From Methylobacterium sp. E-045 (lineage in GTDB: Bacteria > Pseudomonadota > Alphaproteobacteria > Rhizobiales > Beijerinckiaceae): a stretch of 64,000 nt of DNA. The position numbers and the translations under genes were made by a program. Each line of letters starts with the position of its first letter. Positions within the stretch are counted from its first letter, which is position 1. Below are positions 1 through 14,825 of the stretch, one piece after another. The notes under the pieces are model-generated. The model was not told the origin of the DNA and searched no databases. It was given only the letters and a program-made list of their open reading frames with translations. The stretch lies in NCBI RefSeq assembly GCF_022829685.1, contig NZ_JAKSYE010000076.1, positions 62,001 through 126,000 on the forward strand, read 5' to 3'.

Positions 1-1
1 A

Positions 2-1717
2 GAACCCGGCGAGAAGCTGCGGCCCTGGCCGGTCGCCGGCACCACCGGCTACGACGTGCTCAACCAGCTCGACGGCATCCTCGTGGACCAGGAGAAGCAC
101 ACCCGGATCACCCGGTTCTATCGCTGGGCCACCGGCATGGACGAGCCCTACAAGGCTCAGCTCCGGGCGGCCAAGGCGGAGATCCTGGAGATCAGCTTCG
201 CCAGCGAGCTCGAAGTGCTCACCGCCGACCTGAAGCGCATCGCCGATGCGGACCGGCGCACCCGCGACTTCTCGGTGAACGCCATCCGCCGGGCGCTGAT
301 CGAGATCATCGCGCGCTTTCCCACCTACCGCTCCTACCTGCCGGGCGATCTCGACGAGAGCGACGTGGAGGCGGAGGATATCCGCCTCATCGAAGGGGCG
401 GTGGCCAAGGCCAAGCGCTGGAGCGCCCTGCCGGACAGGTCGGTCCACGATTTCGCCTCGCAGGCCCTCCTCGGCCGGATCGATTCCGGGGGGCCGGGTC
501 GTCCCGACCCCGCCGTCATCCTGCGTTTCCGCCGCCGCTTCCAGCAGCTCACCGGGCCGGTCATGGCCAAGAGCCTGGAGGACACGCTGTTCTACCGCTT
601 CTCGGAACTCCTCGCCCTCAACGAGGTCGGCGGCGATCCGGGGGAATACGGCATCGACCTCGAGCATTTCCACGCGCTCCAGGCGGCGCGGGCGCGCGAC
701 TGGCCGAACGCCATGATCACCACGGCGACCCACGACACCAAGCGCGGCGAGGACGCCCGGTCGCGCCTGCTGGCTTTGTCCGAGATCCCCGAAGTCTGGG
801 CCGAGGCCTGGACGATCCTCGGCCAGTCGGCCCGCACCCACCTCACCGCCATGGAGGAGGGCCCCGCGCCGGACGCCAACGACCAGTGGATGTTCCTGCA
901 GGCCATCCTCGGCGCCTGGCCGCTCGAATTGCTGGACGGGGACGACGAGGCCGCCATCGCGGAGTTCCGCGACCGTCTCGACGCGTATTCCGAAAAGGCC
1001 CTGCGCGAGGGCAAGCGCCGCTCGAGCTGGGTCAATGTGGACGAGCAGTACGAGGCGGCGGTCAAGCGGCTGTTCGCCGGGCTGATCGCGCCGGGCGCGA
1101 AGTTCATGACGCTGATGCGTCCGATCGCCCGGCGGCTCGCCCATCTCGGCATGATCGCCGGCCTCGGCCGGACGGTGCTGAAGGCGACCCTGCCGGGGCT
1201 TCCCGACGTGTACCAGGGCACCGAGTTCTGGGACTTCTCCTTCGTCGATCCCGACAACCGCCGCCCGGTGGACTACGCGGCGCGGGAAGAGGCCCTGAGC
1301 GACACGGCCGATCTGCCCGCCTTGCTCGATCACTGGCCGGACGGGCGGGTGAAGCAGGCGACGCTGGCGCGTCTCCTCGCCGATCGGGCGGAGCGCTCCA
1401 GCTTCTACGCCGATGCCGACCACATCGCGGTGACGGCCGAGGGCCGACTGAGCGCCCATGTCATCGCATTCACACGCTCCGATGCCACAAGCGGGGAGGG
1501 CGACCTCCTCGTGGCGGTTCCGCGCCTCGTCTCCGGCCTCGTCGGCGACGCGACGTGGTCCGGCGAGGCCTTTGTCGGCACCACCCTGCCGGTGGCGGCG
1601 GAGAGCCGCTGGATCGACCTGATGACGGGCGGCGAGGTCCAGCCGGAGGGAACTTCGATCGATCTCGGCCGGTTGTTCGCGCGTTTGCCCTACGCGGTCC
1701 TGAAGCGCATCGCCTGA
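2..1717 (+). CDS. treY: Malto-oligosyltrehalose synthase (TreY), 3' part
   Basis: C-terminal part of TreY, the GH13 enzyme that turns the reducing-end alpha-1,4 bond of malto-oligosaccharides into the alpha,alpha-1,1 bond of trehalose. The open frame runs in from the left edge. Its first residues include PVAGTTGYD, a TreY landmark, followed by LNQLDGILVD. Later landmarks are ITTATHDTKRGEDARSR and the C-terminal PDVYQGTEFWDFSFVDPDNRRPVD. About 571 residues are visible. The family is usually over 800, so the start and the catalytic Asp/Glu lie upstream. It is followed after 133 bp by glgE on the same strand. The usual partner treZ is not visible and may lie upstream. Confidence 0.93.
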   Translation, partial: EPGEKLRPWPVAGTTGYDVLNQLDGILVDQEKHTRITRFYRWATGMDEPYKAQLRAAKAEILEISFASELEVLTADLKRIADADRRTRDFSVNAIRRALIEIIARFPTYRSYLPGDLDESDVEAEDIRLIEGAVAKAKRWSALPDRSVHDFASQALLGRIDSGGPGRPDPAVILRFRRRFQQLTGPVMAKSLEDTLFYRFSELLALNEVGGDPGEYGIDLEHFHALQAARARDWPNAMITTATHDTKRGEDARSRLLALSEIPEVWAEAWTILGQSARTHLTAMEEGPAPDANDQWMFLQAILGAWPLELLDGDDEAAIAEFRDRLDAYSEKALREGKRRSSWVNVDEQYEAAVKRLFAGLIAPGAKFMTLMRPIARRLAHLGMIAGLGRTVLKATLPGLPDVYQGTEFWDFSFVDPDNRRPVDYAAREEALSDTADLPALLDHWPDGRVKQATLARLLADRAERSSFYADADHIAVTAEGRLSAHVIAFTRSDATSGEGDLLVAVPRLVSGLVGDATWSGEAFVGTTLPVAAESRWIDLMTGGEVQPEGTSIDLGRLFARLPYAVLKRIA

Positions 1718-1850
1718 CTCCCGGATTCGGGACGGCCGCCGAAACAAGAAGGGCTTTCCCCGCCGGGGATCGCCCGTCCCCGCCTCGTCCGCTCTCATGC
1801 GGGGGGCCTCCCACGGGAGGGGGGACACGCCAAACCAGAACGGAGTACGC

Positions 1851-5234
<3,384 letters not shown>

Positions 5235-5324
5235 CGGCCCGCGTGTCAGCACAAACCTTCGAGTTTTCAGCCGTCCGTCGCGTTGTCGCCCAGAAGAAGG
5301 TGCCAAAGCTGCGGACGACGCGGC

Positions 5325-5354
5325 CGGCACCGTTCGTATCCGCGAACGGTGCCG
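5325..5354 (+). other. Strong hairpin between glgE and treS
   Basis: A perfect 12-bp stem (CGGCACCGTTCG at 5325-5336, CGAACGGTGCCG at 5343-5354) with a 6-nt loop sits in the 169-bp gap between glgE and treS. No T-tract follows, so it does not look like a simple intrinsic terminator. It could be an mRNA processing or stability element, or weaken read-through into treS. It ends 49 nt before the treS start. Confidence 0.6.
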
Positions 5355-5403
5355 CTGTGACGCCGAACACGCCCCTGAACCCGACGCATGAGGCAACGAC
5401 GCG

Positions 5404-8661
<3,258 letters not shown>

Positions 8662-10974
8662 ATGACGGATATCGACGAGAGGCTGGCGAAGACGTCCGAG
8701 CGCGAGCCGACGCCGTCCGAGAGGGCGGCGAAGCCGGCGGCTGCGTCAGGAGGTTCCCGCCAGCCCGATTCCGGTTCGTCGACCGTCCAAGGCGTCCATC
8801 CGGACGCGGTGGCCGCCGTGATGAGGGCGGATCATGGCGATCCGTTCTCCGTGCTCGGCCCACACCAGATCGGCCCCGGCCTGTGGGAGGTTCGGGCCAT
8901 CCTGCCGGAGGCGAAATCCGCCTCCCTGCTCACGGCGGGCAAGCGCATCCCGTTCGAGCGGCGCCATCAGGACGGGTTCTACGTCGCCCGGGTCCAGAGC
9001 GAGGGACGTCCGCTCTATGAACTGGCGGTGGAAGGCTGGGACGGGACAGAGCGTCCGCGCCACGACCCCTACAGCTTCGGTTCGTCGCTGCATCAGCAGG
9101 ACATCGACAACCTGCGCGAGATCGGCAGCGACGTCACCTATCGGGTGCTCGGCGCCCAATCCATGGTCCTCGACGGTATAGACGGCTTCCGCTTCGCGGT
9201 CTGGGCGCCCAATGCCCGCCGGGTGAGCATCGTCGGCGATTTCAACGACTGGGACGGCCGCCGCCATCCCATGCGGCTCTGGCAGAACGGCGGGATCTGG
9301 GAGCTGTTCGTTCCGGGTCTCCGCGCGGGCGTCCACTACAAGTTCGAGATCCGCGGACCCGATGGGTCGCTGCTGCCGCTGAAGGCCGACCCCGTCGCCT
9401 TCGCGGCGCAGAAGCCGCCCGAGACGGCCTCGGTGCTGCAGGGCACGAACGCGCCCGTCTGGAACGACACCAAGTGGATGGCGACGCGGGGCGAGAAGGA
9501 CCCGCGCCACACCGCCATCTCGATCTACGAGGTGCATCTGGGCTCCTGGGCGCGCGTCGCCGAGGAGGGCAACCGCTACCTGACCTACAAGGAGCTGGGC
9601 GAGCGCCTGATCCCCTACGTCAAGGAGATGGGCTTCACCCATATCGAGATGCTGCCGATCACGGAATATCCGTTCGACGGTTCGTGGGGCTACCAGCCGG
9701 TCTCGCTGTTCGCCCCGACGAGCCGCTTCGGTACGCCGGACGACTTCGCCGCCTTCGTCGACGCGGCCCACGAGGCCGGCATCGGCGTGATGCTGGACTG
9801 GGTGCCGGGCCACTTCCCCCTCGACGCCCATGGTCTGGGCCAGTTCGACGGGACGCATCTCTACGAACATGCCGATCCGCGCCAGGGCTTCCACCAGGAT
9901 TGGGGGACCTACATCTACAATTTCGGCCGCACGGAGGTGTCGAGCTTCCTCGCCGCCAATGCCCGGTTCTGGCTCGAACACTACCACCTCGACGGCCTGC
10001 GCGTGGATGCCGTCGCCTCCATGCTCTACCTCGACTATTCGCGCCGGCAGGGCGAGTGGATCCCCAACCAATACGGCGGCAACGAGAATCTCGACGCCAT
10101 CAACTTCCTGCGCAAGACCAACGAGGCGACCTACAGCCACGCGCCGGGTACGATGACCATCGCCGAGGAATCCACTTCCTGGCCGGGCGTCTCCCACCCG
10201 ACCTATACGGGCGGTCTCGGCTTCGGCTTCAAGTGGAACATGGGGTGGATGCACGACACCCTGGAATTCATGTCGAAGCAGACGATCCATCGCCGCTATC
10301 ACCACCACGACCTGACCTTCGGCCTGCTCTACGCCTTCTCCGAGAACTTCATCCTGCCGCTCTCGCATGACGAAGTCGTCCATGGAAAAGGCTCGCTGCT
10401 GGACAAGATGCCGGGCGACAGCTGGCAGAAATTCGCGAATCTGCGCGCGTATTTCGGCTACATGTGGGGCCATCCGGGCAAGAAGCTGCTCTTCATGGGC
10501 GGCGAGTTCGGCCAGCAGAAAGAGTGGAACCACAACCAGAGCCTCGACTGGCATCTGCTCGACGATCCGCTGCATCGCGGCGTGAAGGATCTCGTCCGCG
10601 ACCTGAACCGCCTCTACACTTCGACGCCCGCCCTCCATGTGAGGGATTGCGAGGCCGCGGGCTTCCAGTGGCTCGTCTCCGACGACCAGGACAACAGCGT
10701 CATCGCCTGGGCGCGCAAGGGGACGAATCCGGGGGAGGTCGCCGTTGTCGTCTCCAACTTCACGCCGATCCCGCGTGAGGGATACCGGATCGGCGTGCCG
10801 GAGGCGGGGTTCTACCGCGAGGCGATCAACTCGGATTCCGAGCGTTACGGCGGCTCGAACGTCGGCAACATGGGCGGCATCCAGGCGGAGGCCGTGGAGA
10901 GCCACGGCCAGCCCTATTCCGTGGTGCTTTCGGCGCCGCCGCTCGGGACGATCATCTTCGTGCGCGAAGGCTGA
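8662..10974 (+). CDS. glgB: 1,4-alpha-glucan branching enzyme (GlgB)
   Basis: GH13 branching enzyme that makes alpha-1,6 branches in the glucan built by GlgE or GlgA. 770 aa. The first ~40 residues are polar and variable, followed by an N-terminal beta-sandwich, a CBM48 module ([21 protein letters not shown]) and the barrel. The triad is D449 ([10 protein letters not shown]), E502 ([10 protein letters not shown]) and D570 ([10 protein letters not shown]). Spacings of 53 and 68 match E. coli GlgB D405/E458/D526. The ATG follows the treS stop with no gap, and a strong terminator lies 30 nt after its stop. It is therefore the last gene of the treY-glgE-treS-glgB run. Confidence 0.97.
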   Translation: MTDIDERLAKTSEREPTPSERAAKPAAASGGSRQPDSGSSTVQGVHPDAVAAVMRADHGDPFSVLGPHQIGPGLWEVRAILPEAKSASLLTAGKRIPFERRHQDGFYVARVQSEGRPLYELAVEGWDGTERPRHDPYSFGSSLHQQDIDNLREIGSDVTYRVLGAQSMVLDGIDGFRFAVWAPNARRVSIVGDFNDWDGRRHPMRLWQNGGIWELFVPGLRAGVHYKFEIRGPDGSLLPLKADPVAFAAQKPPETASVLQGTNAPVWNDTKWMATRGEKDPRHTAISIYEVHLGSWARVAEEGNRYLTYKELGERLIPYVKEMGFTHIEMLPITEYPFDGSWGYQPVSLFAPTSRFGTPDDFAAFVDAAHEAGIGVMLDWVPGHFPLDAHGLGQFDGTHLYEHADPRQGFHQDWGTYIYNFGRTEVSSFLAANARFWLEHYHLDGLRVDAVASMLYLDYSRRQGEWIPNQYGGNENLDAINFLRKTNEATYSHAPGTMTIAEESTSWPGVSHPTYTGGLGFGFKWNMGWMHDTLEFMSKQTIHRRYHHHDLTFGLLYAFSENFILPLSHDEVVHGKGSLLDKMPGDSWQKFANLRAYFGYMWGHPGKKLLFMGGEFGQQKEWNHNQSLDWHLLDDPLHRGVKDLVRDLNRLYTSTPALHVRDCEAAGFQWLVSDDQDNSVIAWARKGTNPGEVAVVVSNFTPIPREGYRIGVPEAGFYREAINSDSERYGGSNVGNMGGIQAEAVESHGQPYSVVLSAPPLGTIIFVREG

Positions 10975-11003
10975 GATCGGGCCGGTTGGGCCGATGATAT
11001 GAG

Positions 11004-11039
11004 AAAGGGCGCCGGTTCGAGGAACCGGCGCCCTTTTTC
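11004..11039 (+). terminator. Intrinsic terminator after glgB
   Basis: A perfect 15-bp stem (11004-11018 with 11022-11036) with the 3-nt loop GAG. The right arm ends in a T-run (CCCTTTTTC). The left arm begins with AAA, so it may also stop minus-strand transcription arriving from glgA. Confidence 0.9.
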
Positions 11040-11072
11040 GTGGGATCGATCGTCGGTCCGAGGCCCGCGCTC

Positions 11073-11196
11073 ATACCAAGTCTCACTGACTCTGACCCAT
11101 AGGTCAGGGTCAGTGAGGTCCGGCGGACGACCGCCGCCGCGTAGTCGCGCGGGCAGACCTCGATGAGTCAGACTCATCGAGGTCTGGTATCAGACC
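11073..11196. repeat. Intergenic double-hairpin repeat, family 1 copy A
   Basis: Two hairpins facing each other. The left one (about 11083-11117) pairs CTCACTGAC with GTCAGTGAG and has an inner CTGACC/GGTCAG stem. The right one is a perfect 14-bp stem (11155-11168 with 11172-11185, loop CAG). The ends are related: ATACCAAGTCTC at 11073 reading right resembles ATACCAGACCTC read on the minus strand from 11189. A short terminal palindrome, GGTCTG-gtat-CAGACC (11181-11196), spans the glgA stop codon. The right-hand 24 bp (11173-11196) recur at 53042-53065 with two changes. No open reading frame is inside. Confidence 0.7.
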
Positions 11197-12722
11197 GTGC
11201 GAGCGCGAAGCCCGCCGCCATTGCCCAGGGCCCGCGCGTAGAGCGCCGAGTAATCCATCGCCGCGCCGTCCCATGTGAAGGAGCGGGACATGGCGCGGCG
11301 GCGCATGGCGTTGAGGCGCTTCTTCTCGCCGAACGTGTCGAGGGCGCGGCGGACGGCGCCGAGGAACCCCTTCTGCGAGGCTTCGCCAAAGGTGAAGCCG
11401 GTGACCCCGTCCTCCACCGTGTCGGCGAGGCCGCCGGTGCGGCGCACGATCGGCAGCGAGCCGAAACGCTGGGCGTACATCTGCGCGAGGCCGCAGGGTT
11501 CGAAGCGCGAGGGCATCAGCAGGAAGTCGCTTCCGGCGAACATCCGCCGGGCCTCCTTCTCCTCGAACCCCACCTGGACCCCGACGGAATCCGGATGGCG
11601 GCGGGCGAGATCGCTGAGCGCGGTCTCGAACCGGCGCTCACCCTCGCCGATCACGACGATCTGGCCGCCCTCGGCCACGATGGTCTCGGCCGCGCTGAGG
11701 CTGAGGTCGATGCCCTTCTGGTGGACGAGGCGGGAGACGATGGCGAAGAGCGGGCCGCGCGAGACGGCAAGGCCGAAATGGCGGCGGACCGTCTCGGCAT
11801 TGGCGCGCTTGCCCTTCCAGTCGTCGGCCTCGAAGCGCGTGGCGAGGTGGGGATCGGTGCGCGGGTCCCAGCTCTCGTCGATCCCGTTGAGGATGCCGGC
11901 GAGACGTCCCTGGGCGGCGCGCGTGCGCAGCAGGCCGTCGAGGCCGCAGCCGGATTCCGGCATCATGATCTCGCGGGCATAGGTCTCGCTCACCGTGGTG
12001 ACGTGCGAGGCGTAGTAGATGCCGGCCTTGAGGAAGGAGAGGTGGCCGTAGAACTCGCAGCCATCCATCTGGAAGGCGCCGTCCGGGATGCCGAGGCGCC
12101 CAAGTGAATCGCTCGGGAACAGGCCCTGATAGGCGAGGTTGTGGATCGTCAGGACGCTGGGGACGCGCTGCCCGGTCCATTCGAGATAGGCGGGGGCGAG
12201 GGCCGTCTGCCAGTCGTTGAGGTGAAGGAGGTCGGCCGACCAGGACGGATCGACCCCGCCGGTCAATTCAGCCGCCGCGAGGCTGAGGCGCGCGAAGCGC
12301 AGGTCGTTGTCGCGAAAATCTCCCTGCGCGTCGCCATAGGGCGTGCCGTCGCGCTGGTAGAGGTCCGCGCTGAGGATGATGTAGACCTTGAGCCCGTCCC
12401 CCGTCTCGATGAGGCCGAGATCGCAGGGCGGGATACCGGCATGGCCCCGCAGATGGGCGACGACGGGGATGTGATCGAACCGGTCCACCACCTGGCGATA
12501 GCCGGGAATGAGCACGCGGACGTCGTAGTGGCGACGCAGCGACCGGGGCAGGGCTCCGGCGACTTCGCCGAGGCCGCCGGTCTTGACGAAATCCGCCATC
12601 TCTGGGGTCGCGTAGAGAATGCGCGGCTGGAGCGAGAGGCCGCGGATCACCCCGGCGTCCGCCCCGCCTGAGGCGAAAACCGGTGGGGCCAGGTCGGCAC
12701 TGGAGGTGGTCGTCGCCGGCAT
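11190..12722 (-). CDS. glgA: Glycogen synthase (GlgA), GT5
   Basis: ADP-glucose-dependent glycogen synthase, 510 aa. The nucleotide-sugar loop is VKTGGLGEVAGALP near the N terminus. Further landmarks are LLHLNDWQTAL, TIHNLAYQG, LNGIDESWDP, FAIVSRLVHQKGIDL and the C-terminal RFEPCGLAQMYAQRFG followed by RRTGGLADTV. The ATG at 12722 is chosen because an upstream in-frame start would be TTG and adds a non-conserved tail. AGAGG lies about 10 nt before it. It is convergent with glgB across the terminator and repeat. No glgC is in the window, so its sugar donor must be made elsewhere, or it may use ADP-glucose to feed maltose-1-phosphate synthesis as some GlgA/GlgM relatives do (inference). Confidence 0.93.
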   Translation of the reverse strand: MPATTTSSADLAPPVFASGGADAGVIRGLSLQPRILYATPEMADFVKTGGLGEVAGALPRSLRRHYDVRVLIPGYRQVVDRFDHIPVVAHLRGHAGIPPCDLGLIETGDGLKVYIILSADLYQRDGTPYGDAQGDFRDNDLRFARLSLAAAELTGGVDPSWSADLLHLNDWQTALAPAYLEWTGQRVPSVLTIHNLAYQGLFPSDSLGRLGIPDGAFQMDGCEFYGHLSFLKAGIYYASHVTTVSETYAREIMMPESGCGLDGLLRTRAAQGRLAGILNGIDESWDPRTDPHLATRFEADDWKGKRANAETVRRHFGLAVSRGPLFAIVSRLVHQKGIDLSLSAAETIVAEGGQIVVIGEGERRFETALSDLARRHPDSVGVQVGFEEKEARRMFAGSDFLLMPSRFEPCGLAQMYAQRFGSLPIVRRTGGLADTVEDGVTGFTFGEASQKGFLGAVRRALDTFGEKKRLNAMRRRAMSRSFTWDGAAMDYSALYARALGNGGGLRARTV

Positions 12723-12806
12723 AGGATGGAGACCTCTAGGGCAGATCGTGCTCTTCGCGATGCACAACTCAAGCCACCGGGTCGGTTAATACAACGTTCA
12801 GTTTGC

Positions 12807-12834
12807 TGCGGCGCGGGGAAAATGTCGCGCCGCA
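12807..12834. other. Hairpin in the glgA upstream region
   Basis: A 9-bp stem, TGCGGCGCG (12807-12815) with CGCGCCGCA (12826-12834), is followed on the plus strand by an AT-rich TTAATTTTTT. It lies in the 146-bp space between the alpha-glucosidase stop and the glgA start, both on the minus strand. The T-run is on the wrong side for a minus-strand terminator, so its role is unclear. The same space carries the AT-rich stretch 12786-12800 likely to belong to the glgA promoter. Confidence 0.4.
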
Positions 12835-12868
12835 TTAATTTTTTGCGTGTCCCTCCCCGTGACGGGGG

Positions 12869-14494
12869 TCAATCGGGGTGTCTGAGCAGGATCACGCCCT
12901 CGTCCCCCGCCACGTCGAGCACCTCCGAGGCGCCGATATCGGCCCGCCCGGGATGGGTGGAGAGGAGGACGCTCCAGCCTGATTCGCCGCCCAAGGAGAA
13001 CCGGACCGGACTTGCCGAGAAGTTCAGGACGATCCGCACGGTCTCGCCGGCCTCCACCCTGTCATAGGCGAGGACATGGTCGAGCCCGTCGGTCTCCAGG
13101 CGCCGGTAGCTGCCCACCGCCAGGGCGGGATAGGCGCGGCGCAGGTGCAGGAGCCGCCGGTAGAGGGTGAGGATCGAGGTGGAATCGTCGCGCAGGCCCT
13201 CCACGTGCCGCCTGTCCCGGTCGGCGCTCAGGGGCAGCCAGGGTTCGGCCTCGCTGAAGCCGGCATGCGCGCTGTCGTCCCACTGCATCGGCGTCCGCTC
13301 CGGGTCGCGGCCATGGCCCGGCTCGTTGAACCCCCAGGGGTCGCGCATCCGCTCCTGCGGGATCTCCACATGGGCGAGGCCGATCTCGTCGCCGTAATAG
13401 ACCGTGGGCGTGCCGCGAAGCGTCAGGAGGAGGATCGCCGCGATCCGCGCCTGCGCCTCGCCGATCCGTGCGGCGATGCGGGGCTGGTCGTGGTTGCCCA
13501 GCACCCAGTTCGGCCAGCCGCCGGGGGGCAACGCCTCCTCGTACTCGTCCACCAGGGCCGCCACGGCATCGGCCTGCCACGGGGTCTGGATCAGCTGGAA
13601 GTTGAACGGCAGATCGACACCGGACAGGCCGGGGCCGTAATAGGCCACCAGCCGCTCGATCGGCAGGTAGATCTCCCCGATCAGCACCCGGTCGTTGTAG
13701 GCGTCGAGCACGCGGCGCATCCCGGCGATGATGTCGAACACCTCCGGGCGGTCGGCGGAATAGACCTGATCGAACCGGTTGATCTCCGGCTGTTCGGGAT
13801 GGAAGTCGGGGTTCGCCGGATTGTCGCGAAACCCCTCGTCCTTCATCAGGTGCCAGATCACGTCGACGCGGAATCCGTCGATGCCCCGGTCGAGCCAGAA
13901 GCGCAGCACGTCGTGCATCGCCTCCCGCACCGCCGGGTTGCGCCAGTTCAGGTCCGGCTGTTCGGCGAGGAAGGCGTGATAATAGTATTGGCCGCTTGCC
14001 GCGTCGAAGGTCCAGGCCGGGCCGCCGAAATTGCTCAGCCAGTTGTTGGGCGGCCCGCCATCCGGCGCCGGATCGCGCCAGATGTACCAGTCCCGCCGCG
14101 GATTCTCGCGCGAGGCGCGGCTCTCTCCGAACCAGGGATGCGCGATGGAGGAGTGGTTCGGCACGAAGTCGAGGATGACCCTGAGCCGGCGGGCATGGGC
14201 CTCCGCGATCAACGCGTCGAGGTCGGCGAGGCTGCCGAAAAGCGGGTCGACGCCGCAATAATCGGCGACGTCGTAGCCGTAATCGGCCATGGGCGACGGG
14301 TAGATCGGCGAGATCCAGACGGCGTCGACGCCGAGCCAGGCGAGATAGTCGAGGCGGCGCGTGATGCCGGGGAGATCGCCGACACCGTCGCCGTCCGTGT
14401 CCTGGAACGAACGCGGATAGACCTGATAGACGGTCCCCCGCTTCCACCAGACGGCTTTCGCCAGATCCAGAACAGTCGCCTCGCCTGACGTCAT
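12869..14494 (-). CDS. GH13 alpha-glucosidase (oligo-1,6-glucosidase/TreS-like family)
   Basis: 541-aa secreted-type family member without a visible signal peptide, so cytoplasmic. The order of motifs is GTVYQVYPRSFQDTDGDGVG, FVPNHSS, the nucleophile in GFRVDVIWHLM, the acid/base in VLIGEIYLP, and NHDQPRIA. A C-terminal beta domain ends the protein. Such enzymes release glucose from the non-reducing ends of short alpha-glucosides. The exact linkage cannot be read from sequence. It is divergent from glgP and upstream of glgA on the same strand, consistent with glucan turnover. An operator-like palindrome lies in the shared upstream region. Confidence 0.88.
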   Translation of the reverse strand: MTSGEATVLDLAKAVWWKRGTVYQVYPRSFQDTDGDGVGDLPGITRRLDYLAWLGVDAVWISPIYPSPMADYGYDVADYCGVDPLFGSLADLDALIAEAHARRLRVILDFVPNHSSIAHPWFGESRASRENPRRDWYIWRDPAPDGGPPNNWLSNFGGPAWTFDAASGQYYYHAFLAEQPDLNWRNPAVREAMHDVLRFWLDRGIDGFRVDVIWHLMKDEGFRDNPANPDFHPEQPEINRFDQVYSADRPEVFDIIAGMRRVLDAYNDRVLIGEIYLPIERLVAYYGPGLSGVDLPFNFQLIQTPWQADAVAALVDEYEEALPPGGWPNWVLGNHDQPRIAARIGEAQARIAAILLLTLRGTPTVYYGDEIGLAHVEIPQERMRDPWGFNEPGHGRDPERTPMQWDDSAHAGFSEAEPWLPLSADRDRRHVEGLRDDSTSILTLYRRLLHLRRAYPALAVGSYRRLETDGLDHVLAYDRVEAGETVRIVLNFSASPVRFSLGGESGWSVLLSTHPGRADIGASEVLDVAGDEGVILLRHPD

Positions 14495-14629
14495 CCGTCC
14501 CCCGATTCACGCCCCGATATCGGCCACAGCCTAGCCTGTGCCGGAGCGCCAAGCGACCCCGTCGAGCGACCCCGCCGGGCGTGGCCGGGTGTTGCCGCGC
14601 CAGCGCGCTTCTGCCGCATTCATGAAACC

Positions 14630-14641
14630 TTTAGCGCTAAA
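14630..14641. promoter_or_regulatory. LacI-type operator-like palindrome in the alpha-glucosidase/glgP divergent region
   Basis: TTTAGCGCTAAA is a perfect 12-bp palindrome with a central GCGC. Symmetry extends imperfectly into flanking ATGA..ACC and GGT..TCAT. It lies in the 331-bp space (14495-14825) between the divergent alpha-glucosidase and glgP genes, which otherwise holds no gene I can support. LacI-family repressors typically bind such palindromes with a central CG and often control alpha-glucoside genes. That link is an inference and no LacI gene is in the window. Confidence 0.5.
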
Positions 14642-14825
14642 TGGTCTCATTCCCGCACGGTTTGGATGGGAGACAGGCGAATCGCGGGGATCGGTCACCG
14701 TCGGCGGGATCGGTCGATCCTCGAAGGCCGACCTGTCCATAGCGACGCCGCCGCACGGGTCACCGCCGGAAGAAGCAGGTGACGAACAACGCTCTGCGGC
14801 AGCGACACTGAGGGGGAATGAGACC

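Noticed and set aside
11155..11185. The 14-bp hairpin after glgA as its intrinsic terminator
   Set aside because: No T-run follows on the minus strand; the resemblance to the copy at 53042 makes a repeat element a better reading.
12786..12800. CtrA box before glgA
   Set aside because: It fits 7 of 8 positions, but a glycogen synthase is not an expected target and the score is no better than chance could give. It is used only as a caution in the CtrA finding.
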